Of a stretch of 64,000 nt of DNA, positions 45,732 through 58,319 are shown in pieces. This DNA comes from Riptortus pedestris (lineage: Eukaryota > Arthropoda > Insecta > Hemiptera > Alydidae). The notes beneath the pieces are model-generated. The model did not search any database. It saw nothing but the letters and a program-made list of their open reading frames with translations, and was not told the origin of the DNA. The position numbers were made by a program, and so were the translations under genes. The first letter of the stretch is position 1; each line of letters starts with the position of its first letter. Location of the stretch: the NCBI GenBank assembly GCA_019009955.1, contig CM032233.1, positions 83,333,501 through 83,397,500 of the forward strand. The letters are read 5' to 3'.

Positions 45732-46618
45732 AAAAAGTCCGTCACGCAGGGGCTGCGTAAACTAAGCAGATTTCCCAAACGAAGGTTTTCAATAGATAAA
45801 TATACATACAGGGAACACTACCGACAATGCTCAGAAAATTTACAATACAAGTTAATAATCTCTACAACGGAAAGCGGCTGAATTGTAAACAAACTGGCCA
45901 GCCAGCCTCGTAGCACTGCATAGATAGACCGGAAAGACAAACAATCAATGAAATATATCTGAATATAACATAGTAATTTTATTGAAAACAATTTACTAAA
46001 GCTAGTGCTGTAATTTGTAATGAATCAGAATCAGTTTTATTTCAATCACTCAAATTTTAGTAATCTAAAAACAATTGGAAAGGGGGGGGGTCAACGGAAC
46101 GTATTTGCATATATCTCACCAAGTAAAAGTTCAATGAAAAAGAAAATGTGCTATTTAGAATTCGAATAATGTGGTTTATTATATAACAGAGTATTGTTTA
46201 GGTAACACTTGTAGAAGTGGGGTTTACTGAAGGCTGAAAACTGAAGAATTCAAATATCTCGGTAAATATTCAAGATAGAGAATAAATGTATATAACAATA
46301 TTTATAGTAAATTTAATTTGCAATAAGGCGCATTCTATACACTTTTCGATCCGACTTATAGTAGCGGAGAAATTTCGAATTTTCAAAATTCTTCCCCTTT
46401 AGAACCCTCCCCCCCCCTCCTGGTCCGATTTCACCCGTTAACGAACTTGATCTTTCTTCTTTCTTTCTGTAAAAGACAGATATATATATATTCAGTATTG
46501 AAAGGACCTCATTTTCGCCATCTACTAGGTAGGATCCATGGACATTTGAAGAAAAAATTCGAAAATTCTGCATGCGTATGACCTCAATAGCTGATTTCCC
46601 TTAAGGGAAATCTGCTAA
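45732..46618 (+). mobile_element. HLE, full-length long subfamily (about 887 bp)
   Basis: AAAAAGTCCGTCACGCAGGG at the left and CCTTAAGGGAAATCTGCTAA at the right are intact. The segment between CTTGATCTTTCTT and the TA tract is partly deleted (CTTTCTTTCTGTAAAAGACA). The TA tract is only TATATATATA. Confidence 0.9.
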
Positions 46619-46668
46619 TAATCGATAACATGGCGACAATTTGTGAATGGGTTGTACCCAATATACCG

Positions 46669-46721
<53 letters not shown>

Positions 46722-47239
46722 ATTGACTTCCTACCAAAAATTATATTCGATTCTAGTTTCTTGAAAATTCACTCATTAGTGTGAAATTTGAATTAATACC
46801 TAAATAGAAAAGTAAGTCATGGTATGGACTTTTTTTATTCAAGTGCAATGAGTAGATCAATCGAAATAAGGGGTGGCTGATTCGGCAGTCACTAAATTTT
46901 TGATTTGAATAAATTAATCCATGTGAAAATTTTTGTGATTGTAGATCGACTCCTACATATTTGTTCTTGTTCATTTGAATTTAATTTCCCGAGATTCCGG
47001 CCAAGGTAAATATTATACGATAGTAAAATTTTAGTTGAAAAATGAAATTGTTATAACTTTTACATTTAAAAAAAAAATATACAATTGTAAACTTCTGTTG
47101 AGTTAAGCTGGCGAAAATATAAAAATAGCCTAACAAAAGCTGATAAGTTGAAGTATGAAGGGGAGCGGAATTATCTAGCATGCCTGAATGCGGCAGCACA
47201 GAAAACCGCTCCCTCCATGTTATTCTATAAAAATTTTAA
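46619..47239. other. AT-rich spacer with free (TA)n
   Basis: (TA)n at 46673-46719 lies outside recognisable HLE sequence. The rest is AT-rich without a feature. Confidence 0.5.
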
Positions 47240-47340
47240 TTTTAATAGTAAATTTCCCTTAAGAGAAATCAGCTTTTGAGGTGCGCCCATGACGCGGTTT
47301 TCAAAATATTTCATCCTATGTCCCATGTCGATTCTCTGTC

Positions 47341-47346
47341 TCTGTT

Positions 47347-47426
<80 letters not shown>
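47341..47426. repeat. Compound (TCTG)n(TC)n(TA)n microsatellite
   Basis: TCTGTCTGTCTG, then TCTCTC, then TATATA occupy the standard HLE microsatellite position. Confidence 0.95.
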
Positions 47427-47428
<2 letters not shown>

Positions 47429-47626
47429 CGCTCTAGTGGTAGCAATTTTGTTTTGATCGTTACTAAACTGGATATTTTAACGTTTTATGTAATACTAATG
47501 ATCAAGTTCGTTAATGACCTAAATCTGACGACTGGGAGGGGGTGGGGGAATTTCAACGAAATAAAAATCCTCCTTTATTATAATACGTCGTTCCGAAAAA
47601 TTTTATACGACAAATAATATTGTAAA

Positions 47627-47743
47627 TTTTAGCAGATTTACCTAAAGGGAAATCAGCTATTGAGGTCGTACTCATGACGTGATTCTCCACTTTTTCAAAT
47701 GTCCACCAATCCTACCTAGATGACGAAAATGAGGTCCGTTCAA

Positions 47744-47800
<57 letters not shown>

Positions 47801-48848
47801 TTTGTCTGTTAACGCTCTAGCGGGCACAATTTTTCTTTGATCGTTACGAAACTTGATATTTAAACGTTTCATGTAAAAAGAGAGATCGAGTTCCTTAATG
47901 GCTGAGATCGGACAAGTGGGGGGGGGGGGGGTTAGAAGGGAGATTTCCGAAAAAATATCTCCGTTACTTAAGTCGGATCGAAAAAGTGTATAAAACAAAT
48001 CTTATTGGGCATTAAATTTACTATAAATATTGTAATATACATTTATTCTGTATCTTGAATATTAACCGAGATATTTGCATTTTTTAGTTTTGAGTCTTCA
48101 GTAAATCCTCACTTCTACTCATGTCATATTCACAATAAGCTGTCACGAACCACTGCATTAAAAGGTTTAATACCAAGTATTGTTTTAATGTATTATACTT
48201 TGTTATATCACACAAGTAAATATAACCAAAGATACTCTAAATAACAAAATAAACAACTTTTCCTAAGTGCAAATTTGTCGAAAAACCAATAGGAAACGAA
48301 ATATGGCTATTTTTAATTTCAGTCCTCCCTTATACATGTCATATTAACAATAAACTGTTATTTCATGAACCACTTTATCACAAGGTTAAATAGCAAATAT
48401 TGTTTTCATTGGACTTTTACATTGTGAGATATATGCAAATACGTTCTGTTGACCCCCCCCCCCTGCTTTTATTCTTGGATTACTAAAGTTTGAGTGATTA
48501 AGATAAAACTGATTCTGATTCATTACAAATTACAGCACTAACTTTAGTAAATTGTTTTCAATAAAATTAACATTTTATATTCAGATATATTTCATTAATT
48601 GTTTGTCTTTCCGGTCTATCTATCTATTCAGCGGTACGAGGTTGGCTGGCCTGTTTGTTTACAATTCAGCCGCTTTCCGTTGTAGAGATTAGTAATTTGT
48701 ATTGTAAATTGACTGAAAGATTTCTCATTACCGTTTGTATTTATTCACTTAACATTAGCGGTAGTGTTACCTGTATGTATATTTATATATTGTAAACCTT
48801 CGCGTGGGAAATCTGCTTAGCTTACGGATCCTCTGCGTGACGGACTTT
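47627..48848 (-). mobile_element. Nested HLE (about 1.22 kb) containing a Helitron-derived patch
   Basis: The 3' end is TTTTAGCAGATTTACCTAAA, (TA)n lies at 47750-47797, and the leader and 5' terminus (CTTACGGATCCTCTGCGTGA) are present. The CACTTCTACTCATGTCATAT core appears, then about 110 bp resembling the Helitron internal unit (48225-48333), then the core segment TCATATTAACAATAAACTGT again. The patch plus repeated core explains its extra length. Confidence 0.85.
48225..48333 (-). mobile_element. Helitron-unit fragment embedded in HLE
   Basis: CTCTAAATAACAAAATAAAC, then CCAATAGGAAACGAAATATG and TTTTTAATTTCAGTCCTCCC match the internal units of the Helitrons at 8260, 40125 and 53022. No Helitron termini are present. 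Confidence 0.75.
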
Positions 48849-49079
48849 AATTATGAATGCTGTAATATATTAGTTTTGTCACATTTTTTTTAGTTTTCAG
48901 ACTTCAGTAAGCCCCCACTCTTATTAAGCTGCTTTTATTCTTAGCGTTAATACCATATATTGTTTTCATTGGTCTTTTAATGTGAGAGATACATGCAAAT
49001 ACGTAGTGCGATGACTTCATCAATTAAGATTTTATGGTCTTGATTGGAAAATGTTTATTTGTTCTTAACCGTGATGGAT

Positions 49080-49288
49080 TTTTTAAAATGTATTTATTAA
49101 CGTCCACTTTTTGCAACTAAGGCTAATTAGGACACTTGTCTAGCCAGGTTGGGACTAAGGATTTGTTTTTAATGAATTCCGTCACTAAATAAATTCCTAT
49201 TGCCCAGGCGCGAATCGAACTCGCCACTCTAGGTTTATCATGTGAGATTAAGGTCAATGCTTAAACTCAAATGGCTAACCTGCGCCCC
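49080..49288 (-). mobile_element. tRNA-Leu-like SINE, minus-strand copy
   Basis: On the minus strand: GGGGCGCAGGTTAGCCATTT head, GTTTAAGCATTGACCTTAAT, B-box-like GAGTTCGATTCG, then CTGGGCAATAGGAATTTATT, AACCTGGCTAGACAAG, AAAAGTGGACGTTAATAAAT and a T/A tail. It matches the copy at 32516. The flanking direct repeat TGATGGAT (49072-49079 and 49293-49300, extendable to 12 bases with one mismatch) is a target duplication and shows a genuine insertion into the HLE host. Confidence 0.85.
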
Positions 49289-49416
49289 ACCATGATGGAT
49301 ATGTAACTTCTTACAATCAGTAGAGACTTATTAGTTAATGGCTGAAATATGGAAGGAATGGGAGGTATAGGGGGAATTTGAAAATTCAAAATATTTCCGT
49401 TATTATGAGTCGGATT

Positions 49417-49977
49417 AAAAAAAAGTCCGTCACGCAGGGGCTGCGTAAACTAAGCAGATTTCCCACGTGAAGTTTTACAATAGAGAAATCAGCCTAATAA
49501 CAACTGTAGTAGTAAGAAACCTCTAAACCTAAAACATTATTTAGGGCGTAATAACCCAGTAGTTTCTAGCCCCAAAAAACAGTTAACCTAACCTCTAAAC
49601 CTATTCACGAGGGACGAATAGTTAAGGAAACGCCCGCCAGAGCTCTCGGCGGAAAGTCCGAACATAGCCTACTGGTGACCACACGCAGAATACAAATGCA
49701 AATATCTCGGTTAATATTCAAGATACAGAATAAATGTATAGAGCAATATTTATAGTAAATTTAATTTGCAATAAGATTTATTCTATACAATTTTTCGATC
49801 CGACGTATAATAACGGAGCTATTTTGAATTTTCAAAAATCCCCCCTCTAAACCCCCCTTCCCACTGGTCCGATTTCAACCATTAACGAACTTGATCTTCT
49901 TTTTTACATAAAACGATTAAATTCCAAGCTTGGTAACGATCAAACAAAAATTGCGACCGCTAAAGCGTTAACAGACA

Positions 49978-50042
<65 letters not shown>

Positions 50043-50162
50043 GAACGGACCTCATTTTCGTCATCTCTTGGGTAGGATCGATGGATATTTGAAGAAATTT
50101 TTCGAAACTCGCATCATGAGTACGACCTCAATAGCTGATTTCCCTTAAGGGAAATCTGCTAA
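49417..50162 (+). mobile_element. Nested HLE, full-length GC-leader subfamily
   Basis: AAAAAAAAGTCCGTCACGCA at the left and CCTTAAGGGAAATCTGCTAA at the right are intact. Leader with CGCCAGAGCTCTCGGCGG; extra segment bounded by CCTCTAAACCT direct repeats (49520-49530, 49592-49602) as in the copy at 7214; (TA)n at 49980-50036. Opposite orientation to its host. Confidence 0.92.
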
Positions 50163-50399
50163 TATTACTGAATCAATCATTCTTATCTATTTATGCACAA
50201 CAATTGTTGAACTACATATTTTTTGTAATTCTAATATTAAGCAAGTTATTTGCATTTTCTTGTTTTCAGCCTTCTATCAATACCCCTTCTTCTACTTCAC
50301 GGATTTTTAATCAGGAATAGGGAATATAAGTTGAGCTGAGATCATTAGTACGTCAAGGGAAATCTGCTTCGTTTACGCAGTCTCTGCGTGCCGGACTTT

Positions 50400-50876
50400 C
50401 TATTATTACGTAAGTATGAATCAAGTGGAATAGCCGTTTTTAAAAGTATTGCGGTTGTTTTGAATAAATATGCTTTAAAGCAATTTATATATTGCAGGCA
50501 CTTATGAAAAGGGCTATTAAAGTTAGTGAATTAGGACAGATAAACTACTTGTATGTGTATGGTGTGGCGAAGTCGGGTGGGAGAGGGGTCTGTGGGCGTG
50601 CTTTGTATTTGACATCTCTGCATTACCTCTCCACTAAATGAAGTTTATCATTTTAACCCGGGGATTATTAATAATTCTGCCTCCCATATGAATCCGTATA
50701 TCTATTATTACCTAATCTTGGTCAAGGTTAAACAGGAGACTCGTGGCAGTTTCTCCCAGCCTCAAGTCCTTTACGAGTGAACACAAGCATGTAAAAGTAT
50801 AGCTCTAAATTATTTTTATCATCTTCTCAGAAATTTGGAATTCTGCAAGAGCGTGGACAATGACTGGGACAAATTC
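50400..50876. other. Spacer without recognised feature
   Basis: Nothing recognised. Confidence 0.4.
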
Positions 50877-51084
50877 AAAAAGTCTATCACGTAGGGGCTA
50901 AGTAAACAAAGCAGATTTCGCACTTGAAGATTTACAACAGATAAATCAACATACTGGTAACACAACACGACCGTGAATAAAAGACACAGTTTTGAACGGA
51001 CCTCGTTTTCTTCATGTCCTGGGAAGGATCGATGGACAATTGAGGAATTTTTTTGAAAATCGCGAGTACTACCTCAATAGCTGA
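50877..51084 (+). mobile_element. HLE internal-deletion derivative with lost terminal hairpin
   Basis: AAAAAGTCTATCACGTAGGG, a short leader (ACACGACCGTGAATAAAAGA) joined directly to CAGTTTTGAACGGACCTCGT, and the block to CCTCAATAGCTGATT. At that point, where TCCCTTAAGGGAAATC should follow, a (GA)n tract begins. Confidence 0.8.
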
Positions 51085-51865
<781 letters not shown>

Positions 51866-51996
51866 ATTAGCAGATTTCCCTCAAGCGAAATCAGCTATTG
51901 AGGTCGTACTCATGAAGTGATTTTCGAATATTTCCTCAAATGTCCATCGATCCTACTCAGATGACTAAAATGAGCTTTGTTCAGAACTATAATATA

Positions 51997-53020
51997 CTTG
52001 CTTAGATACCCGGCTTCGCCCGGGAATTCATTTGAGGCTGAATGGTGAAGGTATTTTATTAGCAAGGCTTTACTTTACACAACATTTTGACATTTATCCG
52101 CCGCAGTGTTTAGGGTCTATACCCGTCGTTGCTGTGGATTTGTTAATAATAAAATTCTAGGAAAAGACTTCACTGTCCTCCATATTGTCATATTTCCCGT
52201 ATCCTGTGCATTAAACATAGATTTGAATTATTAAGGACAAAATATTTACATAGATTTGAATTAATTTTTCCAAGTGAGGTACCACCTGGTAGTTCATATT
52301 GGAAAGAATTGTTGGGTATATCAATATTTCTACGCTAATTACTTGCTTCATACATTGTTCCCGAAAAAATGTGTAAAACAAAAGTTACTCTAAATAACAA
52401 ACTAAACCACTTTTGTTATTTGCACGTTTGTCGAAAAACAAATAGACAATGAAATGTCGCAATTTTTTATTTCAGGCGAAATACCGCTATTTTTAAATTT
52501 AGGCCTCCCTTACAACCCCCACTCCTGCCCGTCCCTAGAAATGTTGGTATGGCTTAATATAATGAAGGCGTTAGTGCTAATACACATACCGAGTTTTATT
52601 TATTTCGGTTGAGTCTTTTGTGCCAAATAAACTTCTTCACTTCCGCTATAGGTTTTAAAAGTTACTCTAAATAAGAAAGTGAACAACTTTTGTTATGTTC
52701 ATATTTTCCGAAAAACCAATAGGAAACGAAATATCGCTATTTTTAATTTCAGGCTTCCCTTATAACCCCCACTCCTGTTCGTCTCAGAGGATATTAATAT
52801 AGCCTAAAGTCTAAGTTGGGTTAGGAGTTATATACATACTAAGTTACATAAAATTCGGTTCAGCCGTTTATGCGTGAAAAGGTAACAAACAAACAAACAT
52901 ATAAACAAACACACACGAAAAAAACAAAATGCAGTTATGGTGTCTATGACATGTGAAACGAAAAGTGAAAATTCGCGAAAAAAATCAATGTACAGACAGA
53001 GGTTACAATTTTATATATAT
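51997..53020 (-). mobile_element. Canonical Helitron (copy C)
   Basis: Minus sense: the 5' end merges into TATATATA beside AAAATTGTAACCTCTGTC. The 3' hairpin is CCCGGGCGAAGCCGGG (about 52008-52023) and the terminus is CAAG instead of CTAG. Two to three internal units. Copy D follows directly head-to-tail. Confidence 0.8.
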
Positions 53021-53021
53021 A

Positions 53022-54458
53022 CTAGCTCAGATACCCGGCTTCGCTCGGGAATTCATTTGAGGCTGATCGGTGATGGTATACTTTTGGCAAGGCTTTACTT
53101 TGCACAATATGTTGACATTTATCCGTCCCAGTGTTTAGGGTTAACACCCGTCGTTTCTGTGGATTTGTTAATAATAAAATTATTTTTTTATGTAAGACTT
53201 CACTGTCCTACATATTGTCATATTTCCCGTTTCCTGTGCATTAGGCAAAGATTTGAATTATTAATGAGAAAATATTGACATACATTTGAATCAATTTTTT
53301 CATTTGAGGTACCTGGTAGTTCATATTGAAAAGAAGTGTTGAGCAAATTTCTCTAAATAACAAAATAAACAACTTTTGTTATGTGCATATTTGCCGAAAT
53401 TAAGTATTTGACGGAAGTCGGTTCAGCCGTTAGTGCCCGCTAAAGTTTTAACGTATAACTCATTTATACTTAGGTATACGACAAAAGTGCATATAAGAAA
53501 TGTTACTCCAAATAACAAAATAAACAACTTTGGTTATGTTTATATTTGCATAAAAACCAAAAGGAATCGAAATATCGCTATTTTTAATTTCAGGCCTCCC
53601 TTATAACCCCCACTCCTGCCCGTTCCTAGAAATAGTATGGCTTATTATAAGGAAGGCCTTAGTGCTATTACACATACTGAGTGTTTTATTTAGTTCGGTT
53701 GTGTCTTTTGTGCCAAATAAAATTGTTGACTCCCGCTATAATTTTTAACGTATAACGCCTTTATACTTCGGTATACGACGATAGTGTATATAAGAAAAGT
53801 TTCTCTAAATAGCAAAATAAACAACTTTTGTTATGTGCATATTTGGCGAAAATGCTATAGGAAACGAAATATCACTATTATTAATTTCAGGCCTTCCTTA
53901 TAACCCCCACTCCTGCCCGTCCCTAGAAATGTTAGTATGGCTTATTATAAGGAAGGCGTTAGTGCTAATTCACATACCGAGTTTGGTTTAGTTCGGTTGA
54001 GTCTTTTGTGCCAAATAAAATTGTGGACTCTCGCTATAGTTTTTAGCGTATAACTCATTTATACTTCCGTATACGGCAAAAGTGCATATAACAAAAGTTA
54101 CTCTACATTACAAAATAAACAACTTTTGTTATGTTCATAGTTGGCGAAAAACCAATAGGAAACGAATTATCGCTATTGCTATTTTTAATTTCAGCCCTCC
54201 CTTATAACCCCCACTCCTGTTTGTCTCAGAGAATATTAATATAGCCTAAAGTCTAATTTGGGTTAGTAGTAATATATATACCAAGTTTCATAAAATTCGG
54301 TTCAGCCGTTTATGCGTGAAAAGGTAACAAACAAACAAACATACACGAAAAAACAAAATGCAGTTATGGTGTCTATGACATGTGAAACGAAAAGTTATCG
54401 TGAAATTTTGCGAAAAAAATCAATGTACAGACAGAGGTTACAATTTTATATATATAGA
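53022..54458 (-). mobile_element. Canonical Helitron (copy D), longest
   Basis: Minus sense: the 5' end is TCTATATATATAAAATTGTA (TC at 54457-54458) and the 3' end is a CCCGAGCGAAGCCGGG hairpin followed by TATCTGAGCTAG (CTAG at 53022-53025). Internal units recur at about 53345, 53508, 53795 and 54100, marked by AATAACAAAATAAACAACTT. This copy has more units than A or B, explaining its 1.44-kb length. No Rep/helicase coding. Confidence 0.88.
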
Positions 54459-54662
54459 TATATTTATCTGTTAAGGCTCCAGCTGTCCAATTTTTGTTTG
54501 ACCGTCACAAAACTCGATGCTAGAACTAAAGATCAAGTTCGATTTTCGTTTAGAAATTGAAAATATATGGTGAGATGAGATAAATAGAGAGATGAGATTG
54601 AGTGGCATATTGGCAATTGGGGCATCTGCGTTGTTTATGCAATCCCTGGGCGACGGACTTTT

Positions 54663-55000
54663 CATTTATTCAGCCTCATCCAGTGTGATATTGACTTTTA
54701 AAGTATTCCATCACTGTCACAATAACGTTTATTAATGAAGTGACTTGTGGGTCTTCGTTTATGGGACAAGGCGGCAAGAAATGCTCCAAGTCCTCAAACT
54801 CGGCCAAGTTCCTGATTGTACATATCTCGCGTCAGAGTTGCAGCAGTAAGAAGTTCCCTGTACAGTTCTCAGCCTGATTCTAATCTCGCTACCCCACCTC
54901 GTTTGGTCAGCAGCCTTGGATCAATGCGAATAACTCCAAATTTCACTCATTAATACTAATTACTTTCACCTTAAAATCATTGCTATAAATAATGATTAGT
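54663..55000. other. Spacer, moderately GC
   Basis: Nothing recognised. Confidence 0.4.
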
Positions 55001-55290
55001 AAAACGTCCGTCACGCAGGGGCTGCGTAAGCTACGCAGATTTCTCCCGTTCTGGAATAACACACTTGTGACCTAATCTCACCACATATTATCTATTTCTA
55101 TGTAAAATAAATATTTTCAATTTACGCCCGAAAAATCTTAATTGATGACGTCATCACACTTCACATTTGAAAGTATCACGCACTGTAAACATTCAATGAA
55201 AACAATATTTTGCATTTAAGATTAGAATGAGACGTTTCATTCATTTATCAATTATTATTATTAGTATGCTGGTTATAAATACACCTTATG
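55001..55290 (+). mobile_element. HLE 5' fragment, variant leader
   Basis: AAAACGTCCGTCACGCAGGG, GCTGCGTAAGCTACGCAGAT, then the CTGGAATAACACACTTGTGA leader as in 33159. It ends without core or 3' end. Confidence 0.7.
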
Positions 55291-55374
55291 AAAGATTATT
55301 GAAAGGGAAAGGTAACTGTCATTGGTTCAGATTTGGCGAATGCACGCACGTCCCTTAGGGTGTATGATATTTAG

Positions 55375-56062
55375 ACGCCCCCGCCCTCAAGTGAAATCAG
55401 CTATTGAGGTCGTACTCTTGACGCGATGTTCGAAACATTTCTTCAAATGTCCATCGATCCTACTCAGAAAATGTCGAAAATGGGGTCCGTTCAACTATAT
55501 ATATGTGTGTATATATATATATGTGTGTGTGTGTGTGCGTGTGCGTGCGATTTGTGTGTGTATGTCTGTTAATGCTCTAACGGTAACAATTTTTGTTTGA
55601 TCGTTACCAGACTCCGCATTTAGACGTTTTATATAAAAGTAAAGATGAAGTTCGTTAATGGCTGAATCCGAACAGAGGGAAAGGAGGGACTAGAGGAGGG
55701 AATTCCGAAAATTCTAAATATTCGGTTATTATACATTGGACCGAAAAACTGAATAGAACCAATCTTATTGCAATCGTATTGTTCTATAAATATTGTTATG
55801 TGCGTTTGTTCACTATCTTGTTTATTAGCCGAGATATTTATATTTTTTAGTTTTCGGCCTTCAGTAGTAGTAGTTTTTCCCCCGCCCCCGCCTACTCATG
55901 TCATATTTACAGTAAGCTGTTATATTATGAAGCACTTTATTTGATGTCTAAATACTAAATATTGTCCTGAAAGAGCATTTACGTTTTGAGATAAATGCAA
56001 ATACGTGACGCACTTGGGAAATCTGCTTAGTTAACGCAGCCTGCTTTAGCAGCACGACTTTT
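55375..56062 (-). mobile_element. HLE, near full-length
   Basis: The 3' side starts at CCTCAAGTGAAATCAGCTAT. A TATATGTGTG compound repeat lies at 55497-55560, with core GGCCTTCAGTAGTAGTAGTT and 5' side TTAACGCAGCCTGCTTTAGC, whose terminus is rearranged (AGCACGACTTTTCC). Confidence 0.8.
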
Positions 56063-56682
56063 CCTTAACCATCGCGAGAACAGTATATGTGATTTTGTAT
56101 TGTTAAAGAGTATGATGTAATAAATAACCATCTCTCTGCGAAAATGCTCTTATTTTCGGGAGTAAAAAGCAATGCACGGATGGGAAATGAACGTGGGATC
56201 TCATATTTGGTCAACCCTATTTTATCAACCCTTATCTAATATTTGGTAGCCCATAATCTATATTTATATAGGGCGGATTTAGTCCTATGCAGACGAATTA
56301 CCACCTCTTAAGGCTGTTTAGCACTCGTATTGTATGAATTATTATAAGAGCATTAAATTATTCTGGACGAGTTATATTGGAGAAAGAAAATTAAGCTAGT
56401 TTTCCGTTTGAAAATACCCGTTGTGGGGACAAATCAATCCGTTAAAATCTAATATCGTTATACCTGAAGATCCTCTTCCCCAAAAAAAAAAAAATCCCAA
56501 TAAAAATTGGGACTGCCGTAATGAATATTTGGTTTCAATGAGGAAAATGTGGACGCATAATCAAAAACGGATAACTGAATTGTCACACCAATTAACGACT
56601 CCCTAGTGTTGAAGTTGACGTGGAGGCCGTCCATGAAAAAGTAACATTCAATATTAATCCCATGTATTCTTTTTTATTGTAA
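56063..56682. other. Spacer without recognised feature
   Basis: A poly-A run at 56479-56494. A frame at 56421-56606 has no domain. Confidence 0.4.
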
Positions 56683-56740
56683 AACGTCCATCAGGCAGAC
56701 GATGCGTGTACAACAGATTTACAAGCTGCCGTTTTCAAAT
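56683..56740 (+). mobile_element. HLE 5'-end scrap
   Basis: AAAACGTCCATCAGGCAGAC then GATGCGTGTACAACAGATTT is a mutated HLE 5' terminus with no continuation. Confidence 0.55.
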
Positions 56741-56756
56741 AGAATACCCGATACAT

Positions 56757-56882
56757 TTTTATTAGCAGATTTCCGTGAAGGGAAATCAGCCATTGAGGTC
56801 GTGCTCATGACGCGATTTTCGAAATTTTTTTTCAAATGTCCATGCTACCTAGGAGATGACGAAAATGAGGTCAATTCAAAAC

Positions 56883-56950
<68 letters not shown>

Positions 56951-57437
56951 ATATATCTGTTAACACTCCAGCAGTAGCAAGTTTTGTTTGATACTTATGA
57001 AACTCCATATTTAAACGTTTTATATCAAAGTAAAGATCAGCTTCGTTAATGGGTGAAATCCGACCAGTGTGACAAGAGGGATTATAGGGATGAATTCCTA
57101 AAATTCTTACTATTCTGTTATTATACATCGGACCGAAAAATTGAATAGAACCAATCTTATTGAATAAGTAATGTTCTATAAATATTGTTATGTGAGTTTG
57201 TTCACTATCTTGATTATTAGCCAAGATATTTGCATTTTTTTAGTTTACGGCCTTCAGTAACCCCCCCCCTCCACCTCTCCTACTCATGTCATATTTACAA
57301 CAGCTTGTTATACTGTGAAGCACTTTAATTAAAGCCTAAATACCAAATTGAGGTTTTACGTTTTGAGATAAATCCAAATAAGTGATGTACGTGGGAAATC
57401 TGCTTCATTGACGCAGCCCCTACGTGACCGACTTTTT
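56757..57437 (-). mobile_element. HLE, full-length
   Basis: 3' end TATTAGCAGATTTCCGTGAA, (TG)n(TA)n at 56883-56948, core, GGCCTTCAGTAACCCCCCCC and 5' terminus GCAGCCCCTACGTGACCGAC. The leader lacks the long-subfamily module, giving about 680 bp. Confidence 0.85.
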
Positions 57438-58319
57438 ACTACATGCAAATGAACTTTGTCAATTAAGATTTTATAAACCGTCCATTTCTATTCATCGGCA
57501 TTTATTCTCGGATGAGATCAGTCGTGTGGCATAGCAGATAAAGGAAATAAAATAAAGGAAAGGAAACCAGGTGGCATAATCTTTGTTAGGAGAGAAGCAG
57601 ACGAATGTACTTAAGAATGTTAGCTAATGTAATTGGGAAAAAAGAGGAAGAAAGAAACAGGAAAAGAAAAGTTCATGAGGAAAATAGGGACGTCAAGACT
57701 TGTTTGAAGAACATTTATTATTATCAATAAAAGAACAGCCAGGTATATAAAAAAGTAATAATGACATGGTTACACTCATTTCGGTTTTAAAAAATATACA
57801 CAAATATACTGCGGAAGAAACACTCATGCTGATTTAAAACACCTCTAAGTGATTAAAAACTGCCCGTAATCAATCACTTGTGCTTGCCCGAAGCCCGGGA
57901 AATGTGTGATAGGTAATCAGATATTAGATATTGAAATACTTCCAGCATTGAAATTAGCTTATCAAACACCAACAGATTTAGCTAATTATACTCAGCTCAA
58001 GAATATTTATCGCGTCAAGGTCAAGGTCTTTAATACTTTCGGGCAGTCCTTTTAACAGTTTGAAAGGTTATACGGTGGTGCAGACTCGCCCGCATTCAAG
58101 ACAGTGATAATGTGTGTGGGTGAGCCCGTGCGCTTATTTGTGTGTGTGTGCGTAGAACTGTGCCGAAGCAACGATAAAAACCAAATTGACTATAGACATT
58201 TATAGAAGAGATACACACGTTACGCCTCCTTTCCGCAAATCGAGGATATTCTCACAACGAAATTTTAACGAATGTTAATTCTTTCAAATCTTAATCCATC
58301 CTACGTAGTAGAAAACAAA
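57438..58319. other. Spacer without recognised feature
   Basis: An A-rich stretch (57540-57690) and a GTGTGTGTG run (58140-58150). Nothing recognised. Confidence 0.4.

Larger units (their letters stand above)
47240..50399 (-). mobile_element. Double-core HLE host carrying three nested insertions
   Basis: Four pieces in consistent order and orientation: 47240-47626 (3' end, TCTG/TC/TA microsatellite, first core), 48849-49079 (second core start, ending at the SINE), 49301-49416 (GGCTGAAATATGGAAGG ... GAGTCGGATT), and 50163-50399 (GAATTCTAATATTAAGCAAG-like core to a GCAGTCTCTGCGTGCCGGAC 5' end). Removing the insertions leaves about 0.97 kb, close to a normal full-length copy. Confidence 0.82.
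51866..54662 (-). mobile_element. HLE host carrying two canonical Helitrons
   Basis: 3' end and block at 51866-51996 (TAGCAGATTTCCCTCAAGCG ... TCAGAACTATAATATA). The right part at 54459-54662 (ATATTTATCTGTTAAGGCTC ... ATGCAATCCCTGGGCGACGG) is shortened. The Helitrons fill 51997-54458. Confidence 0.75.
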
